64,000 nt of DNA. Origin: Paenibacillus turpanensis (GTDB lineage Bacteria > Bacillota > Bacilli > Paenibacillales > YIM-B00363). The position numbers and the translations under genes are program-made. Positions 9,005 through 17,843 of this stretch are shown here, piece by piece. The notes beneath the pieces were generated by a model. That model had not been told where the DNA came from, searched no databases, and worked only from the letters and a program-made list of their open reading frames with translations. Location: the NCBI RefSeq assembly GCF_011421635.1, contig NZ_WTLI01000006.1, positions 129,328 to 193,327 of the forward strand, given 5' to 3'. How positions within the stretch are numbered: the first letter of the stretch is position 1; each line of letters opens with the position of its first letter.

Positions 9005-9523
9005 ATGAATCATCAGTACCCAAACATGAAAAATCCGACAGTAGGTGCTCTCGGAGCAAATGCCTACCCTTACGGAGCCCCAATGGCGCCAGGAGTATCT
9101 CCTGCTGCTGCAATGATGAACTATCCGGGCATCCCTGGACCGGCGGCTTTTCCGTCAGGCGGACCAATTCCTGCTCCCGGTACGTTAACAGCTCCAGCCG
9201 CTGCGCTTCCGCCGATGTCACCAGTTTCTCCGGGCGTCGAGGTTCCGGGCTTGCTGCCGACAGAGCAATCGTACATCGAGAACATTCTTCGCTTAAACCT
9301 TGGTAAAATCGCAACAATTTATATGACTTTTGAGAACAACAAAGAATGGAACGCCAAAGTATTCAAAGGACGTCTCGAGGCTGCTGGCCGCGATCACATC
9401 ATCATCAGCGACCCGCAAACAGGCATGAGATATTTGCTGCTCATGGTGAACCTCGACTACGTTACATTCGACGAAGAGCTTCAATATACTTATCCGTACG
9501 CCGCTCAAACGGCAGGACGCTAA
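9005..9523 (+). CDS. gerQ: spore coat protein GerQ
   Basis: A coat protein required for CwlJ placement and cross-linked by transglutaminase in B. subtilis. It has 172 residues. The N-terminal half is low-complexity and rich in Pro, Ala and Gly. The C-terminal conserved domain begins at LPTEQSYIENILRLNLGK and ends with YVTFDEELQYTYPYA. ATG 9005 is preferred because AGGGAGG lies 10 bases before it; ATG 8996 is too close to that site. It forms a mother-cell transcription unit with cwlJ and is followed by a strong terminator. Confidence 0.92.
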   Translation: MNHQYPNMKNPTVGALGANAYPYGAPMAPGVSPAAAMMNYPGIPGPAAFPSGGPIPAPGTLTAPAAALPPMSPVSPGVEVPGLLPTEQSYIENILRLNLGKIATIYMTFENNKEWNAKVFKGRLEAAGRDHIIISDPQTGMRYLLLMVNLDYVTFDEELQYTYPYAAQTAGR

Positions 9524-9543
9524 AACATAGCTTACACAGGTCA

Positions 9544-9578
9544 GATCCCGGCCCCCACTGCGGCCGGGATCTTTCTTT
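9544..9578 (+). terminator. rho-independent terminator after gerQ
   Basis: A 10-bp perfect stem GATCCCGGCC / GGCCGGGATC with an 8-base loop, followed by TTTCTTTT. It ends the cwlJ-gerQ unit and lies 12 bases from the convergent exporter gene. Confidence 0.9.
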
Positions 9579-9589
9579 TCCCTTTGTGA

Positions 9590-11674
9590 TTACGCTTCTT
9601 TGCTCACTGCTCGCTCTTCCTTGTACTGAAGCTCGAACAACCTATGATAGTAGCCTTTTTGCGCGAGCAGCTGATGATGAGTGCCGTATTCCTGAACTGC
9701 TCCCTTATGAAGGACAATAATCTGATCCGCATGCTGTATTGTGGAAAGCCGGTGGGCTACAATCAGCGTTGTGCGGTTGCGTGAAATCTCTGCCAGGGCC
9801 TCCTGCACAATTTGCTCCGTTTCCGTGTCGATATTCGATGTTGCTTCGTCAAGGATTAGAATCGAAGGTCTAAACACAATAGCACGCGCAAACGACAGCA
9901 GCTGGCGTTGACCGAGAGATAAAGTGACGCCCCTCTCTCCCAGCTCCGTTCGATAACCCTGCGGAAGCTTCTCGACAAAATCATGCATGTGTACCATTCG
10001 TGCAGCCGCTTCCACCTCTTCATCGCTAATATCCCCGCGCCGGAGCCTGATATTGGAAGCGATATCTCCAGTGAATAAAAACACATCCTGCTGGATCATG
10101 CCGACTACGCTGCGAAGCTCGTCGATGGGGATATCACGGATATCCACACCGTCTAGGGTGATTTTGCCTTTCTGTATGTCATAAAAACGGTTAATGAGCT
10201 GAATAATCGAGCTTTTCCCCGCCCCGGTCGCTCCGACAAAGGCTGCCGTCTGACCTGGAGCTATGCGAAAGCTGACATCCCGCAGCACCCAATTTTCTCC
10301 CTCGTAGGCGAACCATACGGAATCGAACACGATTTCACCGAGTACACGGCCTGCGGGCGATATCGGCTTTTCCGGATCGGATATTGCCGGCTTTTCTTCC
10401 AGCAGCTCGAACACCCGTTCCGCTCCGACCATCGCCATCTGAATCTGGTTGTATTTCTCCGCCAGACTCATGAGCGGGTTGAAAAACTGCCGGATATAGT
10501 GCGTAAATGCATACACAATCCCGAACGTAATCGCTCCGTCGATCACTTTGATCCCGCCGTACCAGAGCAGTAAAGCAACCGCCGCATTTCCTACAAAGCC
10601 GATCGCCGGCTGAAAGATGGAGTTAATGACGGTTCCGCGCATCCCCGCCTTGTAATAGCTTTCGTTCAAATCGCGAAATTGTTCCCACTGCTTTTCTTCA
10701 CGTATGAACAGCTGCGTAATGCGGATGCCTGATAAATTTTCAGCCAAAAAGGCATTCAGCTTAGACAACAGTACCCGGGCGATGCGCTGCGCCTCACGAA
10801 TGACCGCTTTATACCAAAAGGTAAGCAAAACAAGCACCGGCAAAACGGTAAAGGAAAGCAGCGTCAGCTTCACACTCAATTGAAACATAACAAACACGAT
10901 ACCGAGCAGCACAATGATGTCCTTTATGAGGTTAACAACCACTTGGGAATACAGCTGGTTCAATGATTCGGTATCATGAGTTACCCGGACAACGAGTCGG
11001 CCGACCGGGTTCCGGTCGAAAAAGCTCATCGATAATTTGCTAACATGATCAAATACCTGCTTGCGGATACGGTAAATAATGTCCTGTCCCGTGTACTGCA
11101 GCAGGTTCGATTGCCGGTAGGACAGCAGAGAAGAGCCTGCGACCGTCAACAAAAACCAGAAGCCGAGCTCCAGCATAGATTGAAAGCTGCCTTTACGCAG
11201 CTCCGCAATTTGCTCGGAAGGGATCGGCTGTGCTTCGTACACAACGCCCCCTTCATCATGCGTAAGGCGCCCGTCGCTGCGAATCGTCAAGCTCCCCGCC
11301 GATTGCGGGAGCCAGCCGTCCACTAAATAATGGGTACCGTTTACTTGAACGATTTGCTTTCGTTGCGCAGCCTGAACTTCCGTTGTTGAGGGTTCCCCTT
11401 CTTCAGCCGTTTGAAAGGATCGCTCACCAAGCCTAAGATCCGCAGACTGACCAGTTTCAGCAACCTCTACCAATGGCTTGTATATACCGTTAATATGATC
11501 ATCAATCGCTACTTTAATGAGAAAGGGCCGCGCTAAATCTGCGATCACAATGAGAAACGCGAAAACAATACACAAGGTAATCGTTTTCCAATGAGGTGCT
11601 GCGTATCGGAGTAGCCGCTTCAGCAGGTCCCTGTCCTTAACTGAATGCAGAACCTTTTCCTCTTGCATACTCAT
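9590..11674 (-). CDS. ABC exporter half, YheH/BmrD-like (ATP-binding/permease)
   Basis: One subunit of a heterodimeric multidrug-type ABC exporter, 694 residues. Six transmembrane helices are followed by a nucleotide-binding domain with Walker A VGATGAGKSS and a canonical Walker B with catalytic Glu (ILILDEATSNID). Its signature is LSLGQRQ rather than LSGGQ. An extra extracytoplasmic insertion of about 100 residues between helices 1 and 2 is also typical of BmrD. ATG 11674 overlaps the upstream subunit's TGA (ATGA), with GGGAGG before it. The degenerate signature fits with the partner's degenerate Walker B, giving one consensus and one degenerate ATP site. Confidence 0.85.
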   Translation of the reverse strand: MSMQEEKVLHSVKDRDLLKRLLRYAAPHWKTITLCIVFAFLIVIADLARPFLIKVAIDDHINGIYKPLVEVAETGQSADLRLGERSFQTAEEGEPSTTEVQAAQRKQIVQVNGTHYLVDGWLPQSAGSLTIRSDGRLTHDEGGVVYEAQPIPSEQIAELRKGSFQSMLELGFWFLLTVAGSSLLSYRQSNLLQYTGQDIIYRIRKQVFDHVSKLSMSFFDRNPVGRLVVRVTHDTESLNQLYSQVVVNLIKDIIVLLGIVFVMFQLSVKLTLLSFTVLPVLVLLTFWYKAVIREAQRIARVLLSKLNAFLAENLSGIRITQLFIREEKQWEQFRDLNESYYKAGMRGTVINSIFQPAIGFVGNAAVALLLWYGGIKVIDGAITFGIVYAFTHYIRQFFNPLMSLAEKYNQIQMAMVGAERVFELLEEKPAISDPEKPISPAGRVLGEIVFDSVWFAYEGENWVLRDVSFRIAPGQTAAFVGATGAGKSSIIQLINRFYDIQKGKITLDGVDIRDIPIDELRSVVGMIQQDVFLFTGDIASNIRLRRGDISDEEVEAAARMVHMHDFVEKLPQGYRTELGERGVTLSLGQRQLLSFARAIVFRPSILILDEATSNIDTETEQIVQEALAEISRNRTTLIVAHRLSTIQHADQIIVLHKGAVQEYGTHHQLLAQKGYYHRLFELQYKEERAVSKEA

Positions 11675-13491
11675 CCCCTGCTCCCTCCCATTTTGCCGCC
11701 GCTTAGGGGTAGCTGATTTGCTTGAAACCACGTTTGTAATTCATGCTCTTCCGCTGCCTGGTCAAGGCTCTGCTTGCGATGAAGATCCGCATAAAGGCCA
11801 TCCTGAGCAAGCAGCTGGTGGTGTGTGCCGCGCTCGACGATTCGTCCTTCTTCCAGAACTACGATTTGATCGGCGTGCTGCACAGAGGAAATCCGGTGCC
11901 CGATGATGATCGTTGTCCGTCCCTTCATCATTTCCTTTAACCCATGAAGAATTCGCTCTTCCGTCTCCGTATCCACTGCCGATAAGCTGTCGTCGAAGAC
12001 GAGCACAGCCGGCTTTTTGATCACAGCCCTAGCAATGCTGACACGCTGTCTTTGTCCGCCTGATAAGGTAACCCCCCGTTCGCCAAGCTCGGTTTCGAAT
12101 TGTTTGGGAAAGGCTATAATGTTATCGTAAACCTGCGCAATTTTGGCGGCTCTTTCAACTTCCTGATCGCTATAAGGCTTGGGATCAAATCCGATATTGT
12201 CGCGAATCGTCGAGGAAAACAAAAACTGATCCTGAGGCACATAACCGATCTGGCCGCGCAGCGTCTGCAGCGGAATCTCAAGAATATCCTTGCCGTCCGC
12301 AAAGACCGTTCCTGCTGGAGGGTTGTAAAGCCGGACAAGGAGACTGACCAGGGTGCTTTTCCCGCTTCCGACTCTGCCGACAATCGCTAGACTGCTGCCT
12401 TCCGGCACTTCGATGGATATGCTGCTCAGCGTCGGTTTTGAGGACCCCGGATACGTAAAGGTCAAATCACGGAATTCCAGCGCTCCCTTCAATTCTTTAA
12501 TGGAAGGATCGGTTTGAGAGCTGTCAGCTACATCCGGCACGGTTTGAAGAATGGCCAGCAGCCGTTCCTCCGACGCTCGACCGCGCTGCAGCAGGTTAAT
12601 TACCTTCCCCATATTCTCAATAGGAGCAGTAAGCAGTGAAAGGTACGTATTAAATGCGACAAATTGTCCAAGTGTAATGCGGTTTTGAATAACGAGAATC
12701 CCGCCCAAAATAACAGAAACTAAAAAGCTTAATCCGACGATGGCTGCACTTAGAGAGGTAAACAAGGAGTTGGATCTGGCAAATCGTTTGTTCATTTTGA
12801 CTGAGTGCCGGTTCGCCTGGTCAAATAAAGCGCGCTCGGCCTTTTCCTGCGTAAAGCCTTTAACAATGCGAATTCCTGCGATGAACTCCTGAACACAGCT
12901 TGTCATAGACGCCAGCGCTTCTTGTACATCCGTCGATTCATCCCGAATTCTCCGGTTGAATCGGTAGGCCAGCAGCGAGAGCAGCGGCAAAGGCAGCAGT
13001 GTAAGCAAAGTCAGCAGAGGATCGACGGTTGTGGCCATCGCCACGATGGTAACACTTATGAGGACAAGCGCTTCAAACAGCTGGAAGACTCCCTGCATCG
13101 TAACTTCACGCATCACTTGGACATCGTTGATCGCATGTGACATGAGATCCCCGATGCGCTGGTTGTTGAAATATTGCGCAGACAACCGCTCCCAGTGGGT
13201 AAACAGGGAATCCCGAATGTTCCGCTCCAGCTTGCGGGACAAACGAAATAAATATATGCGCCCTGTCGATCGAAAAAAAGCAATACCTAAACCGGCTGCC
13301 GTCACATATACTGCAAAGTAAACTGCACCCTCATACGTGAGACGAATGGACTCCAGAGCATCCGTAAATTGGCCGAGCAAAATCGGAATCCATAGCTGGA
13401 GCAAGCATGATATGGACAATAATGCAAAACCAAGACAATACGCAGCGCTGTGCTGGACAAAGTGCCGCCTTAGAATGGACGCTGATTTCAT
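11671..13491 (-). CDS. ABC exporter half, YheI/BmrC-like (ATP-binding/permease)
   Basis: The partner subunit, 606 residues, with six N-terminal helices and a C-terminal ATPase domain. Walker A is VGRVGSGKST and the signature is the canonical LSGGQRQ. Walker B ends in Asp-Asp (VLVFDDSLSAVD), so the catalytic Glu is replaced by Asp, as in BmrC of the B. subtilis drug exporter BmrCD. Assembly with the downstream subunit by 4-base overlap implies a 1:1 heterodimer. ATG 13491 has GGAGG 7 bases upstream. Three direct repeats and a sigma-A promoter lie just upstream, suggesting control by a DNA-binding protein. The exported substrate is unknown. Confidence 0.85.
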   Translation of the reverse strand: MKSASILRRHFVQHSAAYCLGFALLSISCLLQLWIPILLGQFTDALESIRLTYEGAVYFAVYVTAAGLGIAFFRSTGRIYLFRLSRKLERNIRDSLFTHWERLSAQYFNNQRIGDLMSHAINDVQVMREVTMQGVFQLFEALVLISVTIVAMATTVDPLLTLLTLLPLPLLSLLAYRFNRRIRDESTDVQEALASMTSCVQEFIAGIRIVKGFTQEKAERALFDQANRHSVKMNKRFARSNSLFTSLSAAIVGLSFLVSVILGGILVIQNRITLGQFVAFNTYLSLLTAPIENMGKVINLLQRGRASEERLLAILQTVPDVADSSQTDPSIKELKGALEFRDLTFTYPGSSKPTLSSISIEVPEGSSLAIVGRVGSGKSTLVSLLVRLYNPPAGTVFADGKDILEIPLQTLRGQIGYVPQDQFLFSSTIRDNIGFDPKPYSDQEVERAAKIAQVYDNIIAFPKQFETELGERGVTLSGGQRQRVSIARAVIKKPAVLVFDDSLSAVDTETEERILHGLKEMMKGRTTIIIGHRISSVQHADQIVVLEEGRIVERGTHHQLLAQDGLYADLHRKQSLDQAAEEHELQTWFQANQLPLSGGKMGGSRG

Positions 13492-13531
13492 GCAGGTTCC
13501 TCCATATCAAATCAAATATAAAGTAAGGTTA

Positions 13532-13581
13532 CATGGATTCCTAAAGCGTTACCATGGATATCTATGCTTCAAATCATGGAT
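13532..13581. repeat. three CATGGAT direct repeats upstream of the exporter operon
   Basis: CATGGAT occurs at 13532-13538, 13553-13559 and 13575-13581, spaced 21 and 22 bp (two helical turns), between the promoter -10 and the exporter start codon. The flanks are partly shared (GTTAC before the first two). The spacing suggests a regulator binding on one face of the helix. Confidence 0.5.
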
Positions 13582-13608
13582 TATCTTGCTCTAACCATTC
13601 GCGGACAA
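13580..13608 (-). promoter_or_regulatory. candidate sigma-A promoter of the exporter operon
   Basis: On the minus strand TTGTCC, 17 bp, GATAAT. The -10 overlaps the distal CATGGAT repeat. The transcript would have a leader of about 80 bases. Confidence 0.5.
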
Positions 13609-13699
13609 AGCAGCACATTGCTCGTTCTTTTTGCACGTTCTCGTGATACAATAACAAATGTACGCAAACCTCGTTTGCCAACAGACTGGAGATGATGTT

Positions 13700-14683
13700 T
13701 TGGACACAGGCACACATCTTGTTGTAGGTCTTGGGTTAGCAGGGCTCGCTTACCTTGATCCTGCCGTTGCAGCCAATCCGACCGCAGCATCCGCGGTAAT
13801 GCTGGGAACCGTTCTCGGCTCGCAGGCGCCCGATATCGATACACTGCTGCGGCTGCGCAGCAATGCTTCCTACATCCGCAACCACCGGGGGATGTCGCAT
13901 TCCGTTCCGGCATGGTTTTTATGGACGGGATTGATTACGGTGCTGCTTATGCTGCTCTATCCGAGTGTATCTCCGGCGCTCACTGCCAAATGGGTACTGA
14001 TCGCGGTTGTTCTGCACGTATTCAGCGATTTGTTTAATACGTACGGGACGCAGGCGATGCGCCCTTTTACAGACAAGTGGATTTCGTGGAATGTCATCCA
14101 TATTTTCGATCCGTTTATTTTTCTTTCCCATGTCGCAGCAATCGCCCTATGGCTTACCGGAATCGCTTCTCCAGGTCCGCTGTTTGCGATTTTGTATATT
14201 TTCATTGCCGTGTATTATGGCTGGAGAACGATCGTTCATGCCATCTTGGAACGGCGGATGCCTGTGCAGGATTCGGAATATGAGCCAGGCGATACCTATA
14301 TGCTCGTACCGACGGTTAACCTGCAAAACTGGAACATCGTGAAGCAAAAGAAGGACGGAAGCTACGTGCTTGGCGATTTGCGCAGCGGCTCGATTCGCTG
14401 GGAAGAAACGGCGGTGTGCTCCAGTCATCCGGCTGCCGCAGCTTCTAAGACGCATCCGGATGTATCGGCATTTCTATATTTCAGCCGTTATGCTTGCTCA
14501 GAAGTAAAGGAGCATCGGTGGGGGTATGAGGTGCGCTGGGCCGATGTGCGGTATCAGCACCGTAAAAACTTCCCTTTTGTGGCCGTGCTTTTGCTCGATC
14601 ATCAATATAAACCGATGGATTCTTATGTGGGATGGCTTAACGAAGAGAAGCTGGAGAAAAAGCTAAAGCTAAGTTCATTCTAG
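13700..14683 (+). CDS. yfhP: metal-dependent hydrolase-like membrane protein YfhP
   Basis: A 327-residue protein of the YdjM/YfhP family (LexA-binding, inner-membrane hydrolase-like). It begins with a conserved DTGTHLVVGLGLAGLAYLDP block. It contains several hydrophobic helices and His/Asp motifs (GSQAPDIDT, RNHRGMSHS, HVFSDLFNTYGTQ) expected to bind metal; the C-terminal third is soluble. TTG 13700 is chosen because TGGAG lies 8 bases upstream and homologues start at MDTGTH; the ATG at 13658 lacks a site. YfhP is thought to act as a regulator of yfhQ-region genes in B. subtilis, but its biochemical role is not known to me. Confidence 0.8.
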   Translation: MDTGTHLVVGLGLAGLAYLDPAVAANPTAASAVMLGTVLGSQAPDIDTLLRLRSNASYIRNHRGMSHSVPAWFLWTGLITVLLMLLYPSVSPALTAKWVLIAVVLHVFSDLFNTYGTQAMRPFTDKWISWNVIHIFDPFIFLSHVAAIALWLTGIASPGPLFAILYIFIAVYYGWRTIVHAILERRMPVQDSEYEPGDTYMLVPTVNLQNWNIVKQKKDGSYVLGDLRSGSIRWEETAVCSSHPAAAASKTHPDVSAFLYFSRYACSEVKEHRWGYEVRWADVRYQHRKNFPFVAVLLLDHQYKPMDSYVGWLNEEKLEKKLKLSSF

Positions 14684-14732
14684 GCGAAGGGGCTCTCAGA
14701 GGAGCCTTATTCGCTTGTCTTACATAAAACAA

Positions 14733-14764
14733 GAAAGCTCAAGGGAAAGATCCCTTGAGCTTTC
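14733..14764 (-). terminator. terminator of the first SASP gene
   Basis: A perfect 14-bp stem GAAAGCTCAAGGGA / TCCCTTGAGCTTTC with a 4-base loop, followed on the minus strand by TTGTTTT. It also separates the SASP gene from yfhP. Confidence 0.88.
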
Positions 14765-14782
14765 AATTCCAAGCCTTCCGGA

Positions 14783-15004
14783 TTAGCGTTGACCGGACAG
14801 CGTTTGCTCGGCAATTTGCACCAAGCGACGAGTGATGTGACCACCGATTGCACCAGTGTCACGTGTTGCCATGTAACCGTAGTAACCATCTTCTGGAATT
14901 TGCACACCGATTTCTTGTGCCACCTCATACTTCAACTGTTGAAGAGCTTGGTTCGCTTGTGGAACCACCAAAGTATTACTGCTACGAGATTGTCCTGCAC
15001 CCAT
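14783..15004 (-). CDS. small acid-soluble spore protein, alpha/beta type (copy 1)
   Basis: A DNA-binding protein that coats spore DNA and protects it from UV and heat. It has 73 residues and begins MGAGQSRSSN. The germination-protease region is KYEVAQEIGV (cleavage in E-V-A), and the DNA-binding core GYYGYMATRDTGAIGGHITRRLV is near the C-terminus. ATG 15004 has AAAGGAG upstream. It is preceded by a good sigma-G promoter and followed by a strong terminator. It is about 85% identical to copy 2 at 18453, in opposite orientation. Confidence 0.95.
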   Translation of the reverse strand: MGAGQSRSSNTLVVPQANQALQQLKYEVAQEIGVQIPEDGYYGYMATRDTGAIGGHITRRLVQIAEQTLSGQR

Positions 15005-15064
15005 GGATCATGCACTCCTTTCAGTTATGTTACTCGGTGATGTGGTGTTGCAAGCTTGCAAACA

Positions 15065-15095
15065 TAGTATGGGTGGGATCGTAAAAGTTTATGCA
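15065..15095 (-). promoter_or_regulatory. sigma-G promoter of SASP copy 1
   Basis: On the minus strand TGCATA, 18 bp, CATACTA, a near-consensus forespore sigma-G promoter, about 60 bases before the start codon. A 14-bp palindrome TTGCAAGCTTGCAA (15049-15062) lies in the leader. Confidence 0.75.
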
Positions 15096-15175
15096 CGATT
15101 TCAAAGAAAAATATTTTCGAAGTACGAAAACCTTTATGGGACAAGGAATCTCACGGATAAAGGATGTGAAAAACA

Positions 15176-15364
15176 TTGAGTAAAACGGCCGCTTTTCTTT
15201 TCGCTTTAACGACAGTAGCCCTTCTAACCGCTGTAGGAATCCTGTTAAGCTACGGCATGGTGCTCCTAGCCCTGCTGGCCCTCGTCCTCTCTGTCTTTAT
15301 GACGGGAGCGGGCTTTATTTTCAAAGCGCGGGCACGCAGGAAAAACACACAATCGCAAGAATAG
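15176..15364 (+). CDS. small membrane protein, DUF5325/YlaF-like
   Basis: A 62-residue protein with two hydrophobic helices (about residues 5-25 and 27-50) and a basic, charged C-terminal tail (KARARRKNTQ). The TTG start has AAAGGATGTG upstream. Size and layout match the YlaF/DUF5325 family of Bacillales, whose function I do not know. It shares a bidirectional terminator with trpS. Confidence 0.6.
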   Translation: MSKTAAFLFALTTVALLTAVGILLSYGMVLLALLALVLSVFMTGAGFIFKARARRKNTQSQE

Positions 15365-15404
15365 ACCATCCAAGCTAGATCAGCCTTGGAACGATTTTAT
15401 AGAA

Positions 15405-15444
15405 AAAGGACGCTCTGCAAAGGTGAGCAGAACGTCCTTTTTTT
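15405..15444. terminator. bidirectional terminator between ylaF-like gene and trpS
   Basis: Stem AAAGGACG-C-TCTGC / GCAGA-A-CGTCCTTT with one internal mismatch and an 8-base loop, followed by TTTT on the plus strand and flanked by A-rich sequence on the other side. Confidence 0.8.
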
Positions 15445-15452
15445 GCTGCATA

Positions 15453-16433
15453 TTACATCAGAAAGCCCATTGCTTCCATCGTCTGACGGAGTGTTACAGA
15501 TGCGGTTTCTCTGGCTTTCTCAGAGCCTCTGCGCAAAATCTCATGAATTTCGCCAGAAGCACGAACTTCCTTATACCGCTGCTGAATCGGCTCAAGTGTA
15601 GCTACCACCTGCTCCGCCAAATCTTTCTTGAAGGCGCCATAGCCCTGTCCCTCATACTTCGCCTCGATTTCAGCAAGGGAAAGCCCGGAGCAGTGACTGT
15701 AGATAGACATCAAATTCGAGATTTCCGGTTTTTCCGCTGGAGCAAATCGAACCTCGCGTCCGGAATCCGTCGTTGCGCGGCTGAGCTTTTTGCGGATCAC
15801 ATCAGGCTCATCCAGCATCGAAATAAAGCTTCCGGGATTCGGGCTGCTCTTGCTCATTTTGGAGGTAGCATCTTCAAGAGACATAATGCGTGCCCCTACC
15901 TGGTGAATATAAGGCTCCGGAAGCGTAAACAGCTCCCCGAAGCGCTGGTTGAACCGCTGTGCCAGGTCACGCGTCAGCTCCAGGTGCTGCTTCTGGTCCT
16001 CCCCTACAGGCACAAGATCAGCCTTGTATAGTAGAATATCTGCGGCCTGCAGCGAAGGATACACGAACAATCCCACGCCAACGGATGCTTTCCCGGCAGA
16101 CTTGTCTTTAAACTGCGTCATCCGCTCCAGCTCACCCATATAGGTAAGCGTCGACATCATCCATCCCATCTGCGCATGCTCCGGCACCTGCGATTGGGCA
16201 AAAATACAGGCCTTGTTCGGATCGATCCCGGCCGCAATATAAAGCGCAGCAACCATTTCCGTTTGTTCGCGCAGCTTTTCTGGTTCCTGCGGTACCGTGA
16301 TGGCATGCAAATCAACGACCATAAAATAACATTCATGCTCATGCTGGAGCTCGACGAACTGCTTAATCGCCCCGATATAGTTGCCAATCGTTAGCGTACC
16401 GCTTGGCTGAATGCCGGATAATACCTTTTTCAT
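15453..16433 (-). CDS. trpS: tryptophanyl-tRNA synthetase
   Basis: Charges tRNA-Trp. A class I synthetase of 326 residues, the usual bacterial size. The HIGH-like motif is in SGIQPSGTLTIGNYIGA and the KMSKS motif is SKMSKSSPN. ATG 16433 has GGAGAG upstream; the open frame extends further, into the T-box leader, which is not coding. It is controlled by the tRNA-Trp-responsive T-box at 16520-16804 and a consensus sigma-A promoter. Confidence 0.95.
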   Translation of the reverse strand: MKKVLSGIQPSGTLTIGNYIGAIKQFVELQHEHECYFMVVDLHAITVPQEPEKLREQTEMVAALYIAAGIDPNKACIFAQSQVPEHAQMGWMMSTLTYMGELERMTQFKDKSAGKASVGVGLFVYPSLQAADILLYKADLVPVGEDQKQHLELTRDLAQRFNQRFGELFTLPEPYIHQVGARIMSLEDATSKMSKSSPNPGSFISMLDEPDVIRKKLSRATTDSGREVRFAPAEKPEISNLMSIYSHCSGLSLAEIEAKYEGQGYGAFKKDLAEQVVATLEPIQQRYKEVRASGEIHEILRRGSEKARETASVTLRQTMEAMGFLM

Positions 16434-16519
16434 AAAACCACACTCTCCATTTCTTTTATCGATATGGGATGAATTACAGTCATCTTGGCATAAGAAGACA
16501 GGAAGGTTTAACAGAGAAC

Positions 16520-16804
16520 GCAAAAAAGGCCTCTCCTCCACAAGGGACGAGAGACCGCGGTGCCACCCTAATTCGCTTATAGCAAACGATGCAGCAGCCG
16601 GAATCGTCCAGATGCGTGCCCTTGCACAAAGCCTCAAGCTCCATAACGTGGAGCAGCCGTATCCCCTACTGAAGCGCAGACGTCATACGTTCGTTCGGTT
16701 CAAAGCTCAAGGACCCATTCGGTAACAGCGCCGCGCCGGTTCACATCACCCACCGGCTTTCTGATGCGTCGCGTCTGCCACGTACTTGCTCCTATCATCG
16801 CGTT
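16520..16804 (-). promoter_or_regulatory. T-box riboswitch (tRNA-Trp) of trpS
   Basis: A leader of about 285 bases. The T-box core AGGGTGGCACCGCGG lies at 16555-16569 (minus strand), with the terminator stem CTCTC / GAGAG and a T6 run just downstream (16523-16553). UGGC in the bulge pairs with GCCA, the acceptor end of a tRNA with discriminator G, as in tRNA-Trp. A TGG specifier is present in the GAATGGGTCC segment of the 5' half, but I did not fold the RNA. Uncharged tRNA-Trp would favour read-through into trpS. Confidence 0.9.
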
Positions 16805-16811
16805 TTCCATA

Positions 16812-16839
16812 ATTATACCGGATGTCTATCCAGTGTCAA
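16812..16839 (-). promoter_or_regulatory. sigma-A promoter of trpS
   Basis: On the minus strand TTGACA, 16 bp, TATAAT: both hexamers are perfect. Transcription would begin near 16804, at the 5' end of the T-box leader. Confidence 0.85.
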
Positions 16840-16883
16840 ATGCTTTTGATACAATAGGACAAAAAATAGGAAGGGCGGTCCTT

Positions 16884-17843
16884 ATGCCGATTACTCACAC
16901 AACCTTCGACGGCTATCCCGTTGTGATCTTAGAAAATGAACAGCTTACAGCTCATCTGCTTCCTGCTTTCGGTAACAATCTAATCAAGCTATGGGATAAG
17001 CACAATAATCGGGATGTGCTGCGTACGCCGGACAAAGCCGAAGAGCTCCAAAGCGGTCCGGGCCAATTTGGAACCCCCTTAATGATGCCGCCTAATCGGC
17101 TTCGTTACGGCGCCTTCACCTATAACGGGCAGGCCTATCAATTCGATACGGCCCCTAACGGCAAGCATCACAGCCACGGATTTCTGCGCACGCTGCCTTG
17201 GCAGGTAACCGGAACCAAGGAAGAGCACGGAACGTTAACCGTAACCTCGGAGCTTTCCTTCTCCGATTTTCCGGATGTGCTGCGGCAGTATCCCCATCCG
17301 CTTCATTTTATCGTAACCTACGAGCTCAAAGGAAACTCGCTAGTTCAGCATACGACGGTAGAAAATCGCGGTTCTTCTCCTGCGCCTTTCGGATATGGCC
17401 TTCATACTTGGTTTCTTCTTGACGGCAAGCCGGAAGAATGGTCCCTGCGAATGCCGTGTGAAAGCCTGTGGGAGCTTGATGAAGAAAAGTTTCCGACGGG
17501 AACCCTTCTCCCGCTGGGCAACTGGGAAGCATTCAACCATGAGCAAGGCCTCCAGCTGCAGAACGTCAACCTGGATGATCCATTTCAAATCGGTTCCCAG
17601 CCGGTGGTCGCCGAGCTGCAGCGCGGCAGCTATCGGATTCGCTATTCCTGCTCCGAACAATTCAAACAGTGGGTCATCTTTACGAAGGGAAAGGCCAATC
17701 AGTTTATTTGTCTAGAGCCGTATACATGGGTTACGGATTCCCCTAACCTTCAGAGACTTCCATCTGACGTCACAGGCTTTCAAGCGATTGCCCCAGGAGA
17801 TGAACAGAAGCTTACCGTTACTCTTGAGCTCGAGAACCTATAG
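16884..17843 (+). CDS. aldose 1-epimerase (galactose mutarotase-like) protein
   Basis: A 319-residue cytoplasmic protein of the aldose epimerase/mutarotase fold. Conserved pieces are GPGQFGTPLMMPPNR, the His-containing NGKHHSHGFLRTLPW (catalytic-site histidines), and the C-terminal KANQFICLEPYTW. It probably interconverts sugar anomers, but close relatives act on other sugars or sugar phosphates. ATG 16884 is preferred, with GGAAGGGCGG upstream; the longer frame from 16764 would run through the divergent trpS promoter and leader. It is convergent with a hypothetical gene, overlapping by 6 bases. Confidence 0.8.
   Translation: MPITHTTFDGYPVVILENEQLTAHLLPAFGNNLIKLWDKHNNRDVLRTPDKAEELQSGPGQFGTPLMMPPNRLRYGAFTYNGQAYQFDTAPNGKHHSHGFLRTLPWQVTGTKEEHGTLTVTSELSFSDFPDVLRQYPHPLHFIVTYELKGNSLVQHTTVENRGSSPAPFGYGLHTWFLLDGKPEEWSLRMPCESLWELDEEKFPTGTLLPLGNWEAFNHEQGLQLQNVNLDDPFQIGSQPVVAELQRGSYRIRYSCSEQFKQWVIFTKGKANQFICLEPYTWVTDSPNLQRLPSDVTGFQAIAPGDEQKLTVTLELENL

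Noticed and set aside
13574-13636. 20-codon ORF upstream of the exporter operon, possibly a BmrB-like leader peptide
   Set aside because: The best promoter (TTGTCC/GATAAT) lies inside it, so the ORF would be outside the transcript. Its GTG lacks a good ribosome site.
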